From Anaerolineales bacterium UBA3082 (lineage in GTDB: Bacteria > Chloroflexota > Anaerolineae > UBA7937), in the NCBI GenBank assembly GCA_002366595.1, contig DFBK01000021.1, positions 10,767-30,243 on the forward strand: a stretch of 19,477 nt of DNA, read 5' to 3'. Below are positions 1-8,240 of the stretch, piece by piece (positions within the stretch are counted from its first letter, which is position 1; every line of letters begins with the position of its first letter). The position numbers and the translations under genes were made by a program. The notes under the pieces were generated by a model that did not search any database, was not told the origin of the DNA, and saw nothing but the letters and a program-made list of their open reading frames with translations.

Positions 1-232
1 CGAAGTCCGCCAGCGGGGGTTGCTGATAGGACTCCAGATGGTCCATGAAGACTGTGGCCCTATGCTCACCCGGGCGTTAGGTCAAAATGGCGTCTTGACC
101 ATCTTTGCCGGCTTGGACCCCTCGGTGACCATCATCATGCCCCCTCTAATCGTGACGGAAGGGGAGGTGGATCTGGTCCTGGAAGCGCTAGATCACTCCT
201 ATCAGACCGTCGTTGAGCAGATGTCAGCCTGA
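1..232 (+). CDS. Class III (PLP-dependent) aminotransferase, C-terminal end only
   Basis: The reading frame is open from base 2 and closes with TGA at 230-232, giving the last 76 residues of a protein that begins outside the window. The residues RQRGLLIGLQ and the later PPLIVTEGEVDLVLEALD match the small C-terminal domain of class III aminotransferases (acetylornithine, ornithine, GABA and related enzymes), where a VRGxGLMxGIE-like strand precedes a PPLxxTxxEID helix. The active-site lysine and the PLP-binding domain are upstream and not visible, so the substrate cannot be named. The next gene on the same strand starts 46 bases later behind a good ribosome binding site, so the two are probably co-transcribed. 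Confidence 0.8.
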   Translation, partial: EVRQRGLLIGLQMVHEDCGPMLTRALGQNGVLTIFAGLDPSVTIIMPPLIVTEGEVDLVLEALDHSYQTVVEQMSA

Positions 233-278
233 ATAGGAGAGACCCTCAGTTGCTAGTAGGAGAGGATGAGGAGAGGGT

Positions 279-2930
279 ATGGAGCGTTATCTCCTTCCAT
301 TGGATCGAATCGAGGCTGAACACCGACATCTGGTAGGTGGTAAAGCCTTCCATTTGGGTGAGTTGCACCAGGCCGGGGTGCGGGTTCCAAGGGGGTTCTG
401 CATCACCACAGCCGCCTATCGTCTCTTTCTCCAGGAGGCCGGTATAGACCTCGAAGCCATCGTGTCCTCGCTAGATTGGGAGTCTATGAAGTTAGAAAGA
501 GCCCCCTTGGGGAAAGAGATGGTGAAACACCCTCTGCCCCATCGGTTATATGGGGCTATCGAGGAGGCCTATCGGGGGTTGGATTATAGGCCGGTAGCGG
601 TAAGGTCATCAGCCACAAGAGAGGATTTACCAGAGGCCTCCTTTGCCGGCCAATATGATACGTATCTCAATGTTCTGGGGTTGGAGGAACTCATGGAGAA
701 GACAAAAGCCTGCTGGGCCTCCATTTGGAATGCTCTTGCTTACCTCCATCGTCATCATATCTCCCCTCTGGAGGTGGCGATGGGGGTGATGGTGCAGGAG
801 CAGATCCCGGCAGAGGTCTCGGGAGTGCTTTTCACCTTGAACCCCTCTACCGGCTTGGAAGAGGAGATGCTCATCGAAGCCCACTGGGGGCTGGGGGAGG
901 CGGTGGTCTCAGGCAAAGTCACCCCCGACCGCTTCGTGGTGGACGCCTGGAACGAAAGGATACGCTCCCAAGAGATAAACGAGAAGCGGATGATGGTGGT
1001 TCCTGCCCACCCCTCAGGGGTAAAGGAGGTAAGGGTTCCCGAAGAGAAACGTAATCAGGCCAGTTTGACGGAGGAGCAACTTTTGCCACTGATGCGGCTG
1101 GGGTATGAGGTGCAGGAGATCTACGGCTATCCGCAGGATATCGAGTGGGCTCTCTACGAGGGAGAGTTCTATATCTTGCAGACTCGCCCTTTGACTTCTT
1201 ACACCTTTACGCCAGAGGTCGGCCAATGGACGTCGGCCAACTGCCGGGAGGTGATGCCCGGTTTCATCACCCCCCTCTCCTTCTCCATCAATGGTCAATA
1301 CGAGTGGGCAAGGGCCTTTGACGAGCTGTTCCACCGGCTGAAGCTAACGCGGGAGACGGGGGAGATAGAGTGGCTTCGGCTCTTCTTCGGGCGGGCCTAT
1401 TGGAATGTGGGGGAGGTCAAGCGGTTGAACTCCATCATCCCCGGCTTTAAGGAGCGAGACTTCGATGAATCGATAGGCGTGGAGCCCACCTACGAGGGGG
1501 ACGGGCTAGTCACACCCACCACTCCCCTCACCATTATCCGCGCTCTTCCCGTCCTCTTCGCCCTCCAAAACCTCTACCGGACCTTCTGGCAAGAGGCGAA
1601 GGAGTACAAGGAAGCGTTTGCCCAGGAGGAGGCGAAATACTCAGAGATCGACCTGACCGCCCTCGATGATGCCCAGTTGGCCGAGAAGGTTAAGGATATC
1701 TTGGAGTTACATCACCGCACCAACCGGATAGCGTTGATCGTCAGTTTCTTGGCCACGCAGGCTCAGGATGACTTCACGCCGATGGTGGAGGGGTTAAACG
1801 CCCGGAACCCAGATGCCGAACCGATCTCCACGGCCCGCTTACTCACCGGCTTGACTGATGTAGCCACCGGGCGTCCCCTTCTCGAACTTTGGGAGGTGAG
1901 CCAAGAAGCGCTAAAGGATAAACGGGTCAAGGAGATCATCTTAGAGGCGGAGCCTTCCCAACTGTCGGAGAGGTTACAGGCTTCGCCAGAGGGCCAGGCG
2001 TTCTGGGGAATCTTGGAGCGATATATCCGCGAGTTTCGCTATATGTCAGAGAAGGATGAGGATATGTCCCTGCCTCGCTGGGATGAGGAGCCCACCTTCG
2101 CCTTCACCACCCTGAAATCGTTCCTCCAGGCAGGAGGAGATACCGATCCAGAGAAGTTGATCGCTCAACAAAAGGAGATGCGATTGCAAGAGGAGCGACG
2201 GGCCGCTGATCTCCTGTCCCAGGGGTGTCTAGACAGGCTCTTCAGAAAACGGCGGTTCTTCTCGGCCTTGGAGACCCTGAAGCGTTATTCCTGGTGGCGT
2301 GAGGAGATGCGTCCTGTGCTCTCTCTAGCCCACTATCATGGCCACCAGGTCTTTGTAGAACAGGGCAAGCGGTGGGCGGCATCCGGATACCTCGAGGAGC
2401 CAGGAGATATCTTCTTCCTAACACGGGATCGCCTATTGGCCGCCCTGGAGGGGAAACTCTCCTCCGAGGAAGCACGTACCTGGGTTCACAGATACAAGCG
2501 GATGAAGGCCTGCTATCGGAATTTCGAGCCGCCCCTCACCATCGGGCGAGGAGCGAGAGCACCAGAGATCCCAACCAAGGCAGCCGTCTATAAAGGGGTC
2601 GGCTGTAGTGCTGGCAGGGCCACCGGAAAGGCTAAAGTGGTGCGGGAACTGGGCGAAGCCGATAGGCTCAAGAAGGGAGAAATACTAGTTGCGCCCTATA
2701 CCAACCCCGGTTGGACGCCTCTTTTCAACTTGGCAGCGGGTATCGTGACCGAAGAGGGGGGACTGATATCTCATGGCGCTATCGTGGCCCGAGAGTACGG
2801 CATCCCCACCGTCCTTCAGATCCGGGAGGCGACGAAGATCTTCCAAGATGGACAAACCATTTGCGTGGACGGCGACAGGGGGGTGGTGGAGAGTAGTCCG
2901 GTCCCTCGTTCTATAGCGGATGAGGGGTAA
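279..2930 (+). CDS. Rifampicin-phosphotransferase-like / PEP-synthase-like dikinase (ATP-grasp + phosphohistidine domain)
   Basis: 883 residues. The N-terminal ATP-grasp (PPDK_N) domain occupies about 1-310, with GGK at 20-22, VRSSATREDLPEASFAGQ around R109 and the QTRPLT end motif. The middle domain (about 320-750) opens with NCREVMPGFITPLSFSI, the pattern seen in rifampicin phosphotransferases (RPH). The C-terminal swivelling domain carries GGLISHGAIVARE with catalytic His832. There is no PEP/pyruvate TIM barrel, so it is not a complete PEP synthase or PPDK; length and order fit RPH (about 865 residues, His near 825). RPH moves the beta-phosphate of ATP to rifampicin through a phosphohistidine, leaving AMP and Pi; the true substrate here is unknown. 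The start is ATG behind GAGGAGAGGG. Oddity: everything after GDRGVVE at the C-terminus is encoded by DNA that, read on the other strand, is paaK, so the native end has probably been replaced. Confidence 0.85.
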   Translation: MERYLLPLDRIEAEHRHLVGGKAFHLGELHQAGVRVPRGFCITTAAYRLFLQEAGIDLEAIVSSLDWESMKLERAPLGKEMVKHPLPHRLYGAIEEAYRGLDYRPVAVRSSATREDLPEASFAGQYDTYLNVLGLEELMEKTKACWASIWNALAYLHRHHISPLEVAMGVMVQEQIPAEVSGVLFTLNPSTGLEEEMLIEAHWGLGEAVVSGKVTPDRFVVDAWNERIRSQEINEKRMMVVPAHPSGVKEVRVPEEKRNQASLTEEQLLPLMRLGYEVQEIYGYPQDIEWALYEGEFYILQTRPLTSYTFTPEVGQWTSANCREVMPGFITPLSFSINGQYEWARAFDELFHRLKLTRETGEIEWLRLFFGRAYWNVGEVKRLNSIIPGFKERDFDESIGVEPTYEGDGLVTPTTPLTIIRALPVLFALQNLYRTFWQEAKEYKEAFAQEEAKYSEIDLTALDDAQLAEKVKDILELHHRTNRIALIVSFLATQAQDDFTPMVEGLNARNPDAEPISTARLLTGLTDVATGRPLLELWEVSQEALKDKRVKEIILEAEPSQLSERLQASPEGQAFWGILERYIREFRYMSEKDEDMSLPRWDEEPTFAFTTLKSFLQAGGDTDPEKLIAQQKEMRLQEERRAADLLSQGCLDRLFRKRRFFSALETLKRYSWWREEMRPVLSLAHYHGHQVFVEQGKRWAASGYLEEPGDIFFLTRDRLLAALEGKLSSEEARTWVHRYKRMKACYRNFEPPLTIGRGARAPEIPTKAAVYKGVGCSAGRATGKAKVVRELGEADRLKKGEILVAPYTNPGWTPLFNLAAGIVTEEGGLISHGAIVAREYGIPTVLQIREATKIFQDGQTICVDGDRGVVESSPVPRSIADEG

Positions 2931-3710
2931 CCCCTGCTTGGTTAGGGTGGTGAAGACCAACTCTCCCGGCTTGTCGTAGCCCAACGGTTCCCCCGTATCC
3001 GGGTCGATGATCTCGGGCAGGAAGTGGTCTTCGTAGATATGCAAACCGGTACGGTAGGGGCATTCTACCGATACGCCGGGGTCAATGATCTCCGCCAAGC
3101 CGTAGATATCGAACGCTTCCAGCCCAGTTTAGCCTCGCTCTCCTCACGCATCCGCTTGGTCCAAGGGTCAGCGCCAAAGAAACCGACCTTCGGTTTCATC
3201 CTCTCTCGAATGTCGATCTCCCTGCCACCGCTGCCTTGGCTAGCACCGGAGAGTAAGAAGGGGTACAGGTGAGAATCGCAGCCCCAAGTGGAAGCCTAGA
3301 CCACCGGTAAAGAGGCCGTAGGCGTTGTGGATCACATCATCGGCAGTCGTCCCGCCGGAGGTGTAGACCCGCGCCATCACCCCTCCCCAGGGGTCCAAGT
3401 CGTTAGCCGGTAACGCTCACCTCCCCCGTGGTGCCGCTGGCAGCGCGAATCTGCACGATCTCGTCCAGGAGCACAGCGAATATGCCGAACGGGTAATTGT
3501 TGCGCAGATCCTGCTTAGTGGTGAGAAGCAACTTGGCTATATCGTCCAGAGATTTGATATCGCCGGCGGATACCCCCGCCTCAGCGAACATTTTTTGTAG
3601 AAGGGTACCCTCTGGGAGACCCGGGGCACCACCTCCTTAAGTCGCTCTAACTGCAACCCTTTCAGTTGAGGTCGGGACATGGTCTCAAACTCTTCATCTC
3701 AGATCAACAC
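2889..3710 (-). pseudogene. paaK: Phenylacetate-CoA ligase (paaK) remnant, multiply frameshifted and internally deleted
   Basis: Five consecutive pieces of an aryl/phenylacetate-CoA ligase lie in order on the minus strand in changing frames. (1) 3707-3597 encodes the start, with DEEFETMSR and VPFYKK, but a TGA at 3699-3701 sits where the family has Trp of MIW. (2) 3591-3406 encodes FAEAGVSAGDIKSLDD and ASGTTG; it is offset from piece 1 at a run of six A (3591-3596). (3) About 3404-3280 encodes HNAYGLFTGGLGFHLG. (4) About 3221-3126 encodes KVGFFGADPWTKRMRE; roughly 55-60 codons normally between (3) and (4) are missing. (5) About 3125-2889 encodes EAFDIYGLAEIIDPG and PLIRYRTRDRTTL, where homology stops at the junction with the phosphotransferase-like gene. 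About 100 C-terminal residues are absent. The intact enzyme makes aryl-acetyl-CoA from the acid, ATP and CoA. It lies directly downstream of iorB, where paaK often sits. Confidence 0.9.
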
Positions 3711-3779
3711 TCTCTTCTTCGCCGTTCTTCTCCTCCTTTGGATGAGACAGAGTAGCCAGATTGGCCACAGCGCTCTACC

Positions 3780-4379
3780 CTAGGAGATCGTGGGTTGTAC
3801 CGCTTCCCTCCCGGTCCAAAAAGCCCGGCGGTTCAACTCCAAAAACCTCTCTGGAACCCGTGCCTCGATAGCCTCAAGCCAAGTATCCGGCGCGACATCT
3901 TCGATGAAGGTGGAAAGAGCGCCCAAGAGAACGATGTTGTGCACCCGAGCACTGCCCAGTTCTTCGGCCAGCGAGATGCTGGGGATGAAATGGGTCCTCT
4001 CGATCACCTTCCTCAATGTGCGGCCGACCCGTTCGTCGTCGGGATAACGGTCCTCGCCGGAGCTAACGGAGAGGGGAGGGATGCTCTGGTCGCCAACTAT
4101 GGCTACCCCACCCGGCCGCAGCATCCCCACGTAGCGGAGCGCCTCTAGCTTCTCAAAGGCTAAGAGGTAGTTGACCTCCCCGTGGCCGATGAGAGGCGAG
4201 CGGACCTTATCTCCCCAGCGCACATGGCTGGTGACACTCCCCCCACGCTGGGCCATGCCATGCACCTCCGACTTCTTCACATCGTAGCCTGCCCTGACCC
4301 CCACATCGGCCAAGACGTCGCTGGCTAGGAGCGTTCCCTGGCCGCCGACTCCAGCCAGCAAGAAATTCATCTCCTTCAT
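3780..4379 (-). CDS. iorB: Indolepyruvate:ferredoxin oxidoreductase, beta subunit
   Basis: 199 residues. The start MKEMNFLLAGVGGQGTLLAS is the conserved opening of the gamma-type (IorB) domain of 2-oxoacid:ferredoxin oxidoreductases; SEVHGMAQRGGSVTSHVRWG (about 40-60) is the second family signature. With IorA it converts aryl pyruvates (indolepyruvate, phenylpyruvate, 4-hydroxyphenylpyruvate) plus CoA to aryl-acetyl-CoA, CO2 and reduced ferredoxin in the cytoplasm. I chose the ATG at 4377-4379 rather than an upstream in-frame start at 4457, because it overlaps the iorA stop codon as ATGA, the usual sign of translational coupling, and because the family begins at this Met. Length is normal and no lesion is visible, in contrast to the broken ligase just downstream. 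Confidence 0.93.
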   Translation of the reverse strand: MKEMNFLLAGVGGQGTLLASDVLADVGVRAGYDVKKSEVHGMAQRGGSVTSHVRWGDKVRSPLIGHGEVNYLLAFEKLEALRYVGMLRPGGVAIVGDQSIPPLSVSSGEDRYPDDERVGRTLRKVIERTHFIPSISLAEELGSARVHNIVLLGALSTFIEDVAPDTWLEAIEARVPERFLELNRRAFWTGREAVQPTIS

Positions 4380-6187
4380 GAACTTTCCCCCTCCTCGATC
4401 ATCTGCTCCCTGAAGAGAATAGCCTTCCGAGCGCACACTTGGGCACAGATCTCGCATCCGGTGCAGAGAAGCGGGTCGATCCAGGCTTTGGCTCGCCCGG
4501 TCTTCTCATCCAGTCTCTCGCTCTTGACAATAGCGGCACAGCCGATGCCGAAACAGAGGCCACAACCGTTACACCGCTCCTCGATGACCTTGATGGGCCT
4601 CCAGGCCTTCCTCGCTTCGGGCAAGAGGGCGCACTCACGGCGGGAGATAACCACCGCCGGTCCATCGGCAGCCAAGCAGTCTCGCAAAACACTCTCCACC
4701 TCTTTGAGGTTGTAAGGATCTAAGGTGTAGACCCGCTTTATGCCGAAGGCCTTAGCCACATCCTCGACCGCCACGGCCTTGGTCTGCTCTCCCTTCAAGG
4801 TCACTCCTGTGCCGGGGTGCTCTTGATGGCCGGTCATGGCCGTCGTTCGGTTGTCCAAGATGATGACGATGGTGTCGCTCTTGTTGTAGGCCACATTTAG
4901 AAGGGCTGGCAAGCCGGCGTGGAAGAAGGTGGAGTCGCCGATCACCGCCACGTGCTTTTGAGCGATGCCGGCCTTACTCACGCCATGAGCCTGGCCGATG
5001 CTAGCCCCCATGCAACCGCAGGTATGAAGGGCGGAGAGGGGGGGCAGGAAACCCAACGTATAGCAGCCGATATCGCCGTTGACCACCAGATCTAATTTCT
5101 TGGTAGTCACGAAGAGCCCCCGGTGGGGACACCCCGGGCAGAGGAGGGGTGGCCGCATGGGCAACCCCTTCGTCTCCTCGACCTCCCTGGTCTCCACCGC
5201 CTCCGAGGCTGGCAAGAGCCCAGCCCGAATGGCGCTTTGGCGCACCAGATGGGGATCAAACTCGCCACAGATGGGAAAGATGCTCTTCCCCTCCACACCG
5301 ATACCCATGAGGCGGATCTCTTCCTCTATAAAAGGATCTAACTCTTCCACGACGATGAGCCGCTCCACCTGGGCCGCGAAATCACGAACCATCTTCTCCG
5401 GCAGAGGATAGGTCATGCCCAGTCTGAGAAAGGAAGCCTGGGGAAAGACCTCTTTTGCGTATTGATAAGCCACGCCATTGGTGACGATGCCCAAGCCCCT
5501 ACCATTCATCTCCATTCGGTTATAGGGGAAGTTCTCGGCGAAGGTCCTAAGTTCCGCGATCCGCTCCTCAGCGATGGGGTGTCGTCGTCGCGCGTTGGCG
5601 GGCACCATAACATACTTTACCCTGTCGATCCTATAGGAAGGGGGCTCCGTCCGCTCCTCGACCTTGCGTTCCCCCAACTCGACCAAGGTATATGAATGAG
5701 CGATGCGGGTGGTGATGCGCAACAAGACTGGGCTATCGAACTCCTCGCTAATCTCTAGAGCCACGCCCACCAGTTCTTTGGCCTCCTGGCTATCAGACGG
5801 CTCCAAGCAGGGGACTCGAGCGAATTTGGCGTAGTGGCGGTTATCCTGCTCATTCTGGGAACTATGCATAAAGGGGTCATCGGCCGAAACGACGACCAGC
5901 CCCGCCTCCATGCCCGTCATGGCGGCGTAGAAGAAAGCATCGGCAGCCACATTGAGCCCCACATGTTTCATCACCGCCATAGCCCGACTGCCGGCGTAAG
6001 CAGCCCCGATGGCCACATCCATAGCCACCTTCTCATTGGGCGCCCACTCAGCATAAACCCCGCTATATCGGACTAACGTTTCCAGGATCTCCGTGCTAGG
6101 GGTGCCAGGGTAGCCTGCCGCCACCCGCACCCCGCTTTCATAGCCCCCCCGAGCGATCGCCTCGTTGCCAGACAAAAGCACTCTCAT
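4376..6187 (-). CDS. iorA: Indolepyruvate:ferredoxin oxidoreductase, alpha subunit
   Basis: 603 residues, normal for IorA. The start MRVLLSGNEAIARGGYESGVR begins the pyrimidine-binding (POR_N) domain, which includes AAGYPGTPSTEI and later YAEWAPNEKVA. The TPP-binding domain lies at about 370-530 and shows GDIGCYTLG, then GDS at 417-419 (Asp418) followed by DNRTTAMTGHQEHPGTG, the metal/TPP site. The C-terminus has two 4Fe-4S clusters: Cys539/542/545/550 and Cys575/578/581/585. The start at 6187 is set by GGGAGGAG five bases upstream; an earlier in-frame start at 6256 would add 23 residues absent from the family. The enzyme oxidises aromatic 2-oxo acids made by transaminases and passes electrons to ferredoxin. 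The gene is intact although paaK downstream and an ABC ATPase upstream are both remnants. Confidence 0.95.
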   Translation of the reverse strand: MRVLLSGNEAIARGGYESGVRVAAGYPGTPSTEILETLVRYSGVYAEWAPNEKVAMDVAIGAAYAGSRAMAVMKHVGLNVAADAFFYAAMTGMEAGLVVVSADDPFMHSSQNEQDNRHYAKFARVPCLEPSDSQEAKELVGVALEISEEFDSPVLLRITTRIAHSYTLVELGERKVEERTEPPSYRIDRVKYVMVPANARRRHPIAEERIAELRTFAENFPYNRMEMNGRGLGIVTNGVAYQYAKEVFPQASFLRLGMTYPLPEKMVRDFAAQVERLIVVEELDPFIEEEIRLMGIGVEGKSIFPICGEFDPHLVRQSAIRAGLLPASEAVETREVEETKGLPMRPPLLCPGCPHRGLFVTTKKLDLVVNGDIGCYTLGFLPPLSALHTCGCMGASIGQAHGVSKAGIAQKHVAVIGDSTFFHAGLPALLNVAYNKSDTIVIILDNRTTAMTGHQEHPGTGVTLKGEQTKAVAVEDVAKAFGIKRVYTLDPYNLKEVESVLRDCLAADGPAVVISRRECALLPEARKAWRPIKVIEERCNGCGLCFGIGCAAIVKSERLDEKTGRAKAWIDPLLCTGCEICAQVCARKAILFREQMIEEGESS

Positions 6188-6252
6188 ACGAACTCCTCCC
6201 TTGTCTACAACCCGAAGATATCTAGGAACAAAGACCACCTTCCAGGCGAATC

Positions 6253-6395
6253 TCATACGCCCGGCGATTGAGTCCTATACCTCTTCCCCAGGTAAGCCCA
6301 TTGGACGCGCTCATCGGCCATAAGGTCCTCGGGGCTGCCTCCTTCATCATATAGAGGGGCTTCCTTTCCCGCATCCACGGGACAATTATCCTCCG
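6253..6395 (-). pseudogene. C-terminal remnant of a branched-chain-type (LivF/LivG-like) ABC transporter ATPase
   Basis: A minus-strand ORF (ATG at 6474, stop TGA at 6253-6255) ends with EGGSPEDLMADERVQWAYLG. This closely resembles the C-terminal EGxPEEIxxxxRVxEAYLG of LivF/LivG ATPases. Upstream of this the similarity continues only if frames are changed: VDAGK is in the ORF frame, but the expected RIIV before it lies in another frame at about 6384-6395. No Walker A, signature or Walker B motif is found, so only about 45 codons of a roughly 240-residue protein survive. It lies 66 bases upstream of iorA on the same strand, the position of liv genes in some liv-ior-paaK clusters. The first 30 or so residues of the ORF look random. 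Low-complexity chance similarity is possible but unlikely given the AYLG ending. Confidence 0.6.
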
Positions 6396-6758
6396 CAGCG
6401 GGTAGCCCTTTACTAGGCAACGATCTTAGCCAAAGAGAGCGCTCCATCATCCCCTTTAGATCAAGCCTGATCATAGCAGAGGCTTGCTACTCCTTCTCCC
6501 CAATTCCCCAGTTGGCCTCAGGAGAAGAGACCGGCCCGCCCCCCAAAAAAGCAGCAAGGCCAGCGATTACAAAGGCCAGGTTAAACGTCAGATCTCAAGC
6601 AAGCCCGAGCAGCAAAGTTACCTGATGCCAGCTTCTGAGGAGGGGCGCATCCCCTTCTCCTCAGGAGTTACTTGACAAGTGATAGTAAGTCTTTACTGGA
6701 GATTCGTGGTACTAACGCGAAACAAGGGTCATCGGTGGGGTGCAGTAGGAGTGGCCAG
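6396..6758. other. Gene-poor spacer between the ior remnant operon and the phosphohydrolase gene
   Basis: No convincing gene. On the minus strand near 6520-6590 there is a short hydrophobic reading (LTFNLAFVIAGLAAFLGGG) ended by a stop, which could be debris of a membrane component of the same lost transporter, but it is too short to assign. Short ORFs on the plus strand lack family motifs. One GC-rich hairpin (6635-6664) is listed separately. Confidence 0.4.
6635..6664 (-). terminator. GC-rich hairpin, possible terminator of the phosphohydrolase gene
   Basis: On the minus strand the arms CTGAGGA and TCCTCAG enclose a second stem GGGG/CCCC with a 5-base loop and a 3-base bulge. It lies about 95 bases past the stop of the gene ending at 6759. 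There is no U-run after it, so an intrinsic terminator role is only a suggestion. Confidence 0.3.
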
Positions 6759-8087
6759 TCATATCAGCGACGAACCATCAAGATCATCGGGCGCGGAAAC
6801 CCCCATCAGGTGCAAGATAGTGGGCATGAGATCGACTATCTCCGCCACCTCTTTGGAGAGGCTTTGTCCCTCGATATAGAGAAAGGCGTTGTCATAGGTG
6901 TGCATCCCTACCAGGGGGCCCCTATCGGTCAGACTTTCTTTCTTTATGGAGCCCTTGAGATCGTACCCCCTCTGGGGCTTCACCACCAGGTCTGGAGCCT
7001 GAGCGTAGCAACCTCCGGTATATAGTTCCTCCCGCCTGAAGACCCTCTCCACCATCGACTCTCTCGTCCCTGGGTCCTCAAGCCCACTCAGCCCCTCTGC
7101 CAACTCCTTCCTCAGCCTCTCATACTCCTCGCCGGACTCCACGCTACCCCGCGGCTCTCTGCCCTTTAGATTCAGATAGACCCGGCCGGGGTCCATGCTA
7201 TAGGCCTTTGATCCTCCCTCGATATCCGACCATGATTCGGGAGGCTCTTTGGAGAAGCGTAACCACCCTTTCTCCCGGAGCCAGTGGTTGATATAGACCT
7301 CTTTCTTCAGCAAGCAGAAGCCGTGGTCTGAGAGGACGATGAGAGTGGCCTTCCCCTCCAGTCGTCGGTGGAGTTCTCCCAGGAACTCATCCAACCGCTT
7401 ATAGAAAGCCAAGAATCGCGGCCCATATCGGGGGTCGCCTATCTCCATATCCTCCCAGAGAAAATGGTGCAGCCGATCCGTCTCCATGATGTGGAGCATG
7501 AAGAAGTCCCAAGCCTCGGATTCTAGGAAATGAAAAGCCGCCTCCACCCGCTTTTGCAAGGTGTAGTCCAGATCTTCGAGGAGTTTATCCTTCGATTCTC
7601 GGGCTTGCCAGGGGTCCACATCGATCCGATAGCCCATCTCCTCCAGTTTTTCTCCCACCCATAGGGGGTAGGTGCCCTTTTTCAACTTGGGCATCAGGAA
7701 GCCCGGCACTAAGATGCCGTTCACCTGTCGAGGGGGGTAGGTAACCGGCACATTGATTACCACCACCCGCTTGCCGCTTTTGCTCAACACCTCCCAAAGG
7801 GTCTCGCTCCTCATGCACCTGGAATTAGCGATGTAGATCTCATAAGAATCTGGTACCCGGTCCACGAAGCCGTAAATGCCGTGCTTCCCCGGGTTCTTTC
7901 CGGACATAAAGCAAGCCCAGGCTACAGAGGAGACGGGGGGCAAGACGGAGTTCATGGGGCAGATAGTGCCTTGTTCGAAGATGCGGGCTAGATGGGGCAA
8001 TTCGCCTTCACGAGTCAAACGGGTGAGGAGGCTGTAGGGTGTACCATCCAAGCCGATGACCACGACATGCCTTTTTCGAACGCTCAT
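6759..8087 (-). CDS. Alkaline-phosphatase-superfamily phosphohydrolase (type I phosphodiesterase/nucleotide pyrophosphatase-like)
   Basis: 442 residues. The N-terminal strand VVVIGLDG gives metal-binding Asp14; PPVSSVAWACFMSGKNPGKHG (about 50-70) holds the position of the nucleophile, here Ser53 or Ser54 where Thr or Ser is usual. HIMETDRLHHF (about 205-215) and SDHGF (Asp254, His255) supply further metal ligands. This is the pattern of predicted AP-superfamily enzymes (PF01663) that hydrolyse phosphodiesters or phosphomonoesters. No signal peptide is visible, so it is probably cytoplasmic. The start at 8087 follows GGAGGA at a nine-base spacing. It appears monocistronic: remnant DNA lies downstream and a 730-base gene-free repeat region upstream. 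The substrate cannot be told from sequence. Confidence 0.88.
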   Translation of the reverse strand: MSVRKRHVVVIGLDGTPYSLLTRLTREGELPHLARIFEQGTICPMNSVLPPVSSVAWACFMSGKNPGKHGIYGFVDRVPDSYEIYIANSRCMRSETLWEVLSKSGKRVVVINVPVTYPPRQVNGILVPGFLMPKLKKGTYPLWVGEKLEEMGYRIDVDPWQARESKDKLLEDLDYTLQKRVEAAFHFLESEAWDFFMLHIMETDRLHHFLWEDMEIGDPRYGPRFLAFYKRLDEFLGELHRRLEGKATLIVLSDHGFCLLKKEVYINHWLREKGWLRFSKEPPESWSDIEGGSKAYSMDPGRVYLNLKGREPRGSVESGEEYERLRKELAEGLSGLEDPGTRESMVERVFRREELYTGGCYAQAPDLVVKPQRGYDLKGSIKKESLTDRGPLVGMHTYDNAFLYIEGQSLSKEVAEIVDLMPTILHLMGVSAPDDLDGSSLI

Positions 8088-8240
8088 CGATCTTCATCCT
8101 CCGAAGGTGATAACCGCAGGATGAAACTATAACATGACAGAAACACAGGAGCAAGGCAGCGGTATCTCTCATCCCAAATGCTAAGAACTTGACCGGCTGA
8201 AGCCTCGATTCCCCCTGCAGCACCAGGATTGGAGCCTGTC

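Noticed and set aside
725..1054. Plus-strand ORF inside the phosphotransferase-like gene
   Set aside because: A shadow frame of a well-conserved domain; low-complexity glycine/arginine content and no start context.
2685..3098. 137-residue minus-strand ORF as a functional gene
   Set aside because: It is only the C-terminal piece of the broken paaK; its last 60 or so residues run antisense through the phosphotransferase-like gene and resemble nothing.
4380..4457. N-terminal extension of iorB by 26 residues
   Set aside because: The extension is iorA coding sequence in another frame; the ATGA overlap and family start both favour 4379.
6188..6256. N-terminal extension of iorA by 23 residues
   Set aside because: The family starts at MRVLLSGNEA, and the ideal ribosome binding site lies inside the extension.
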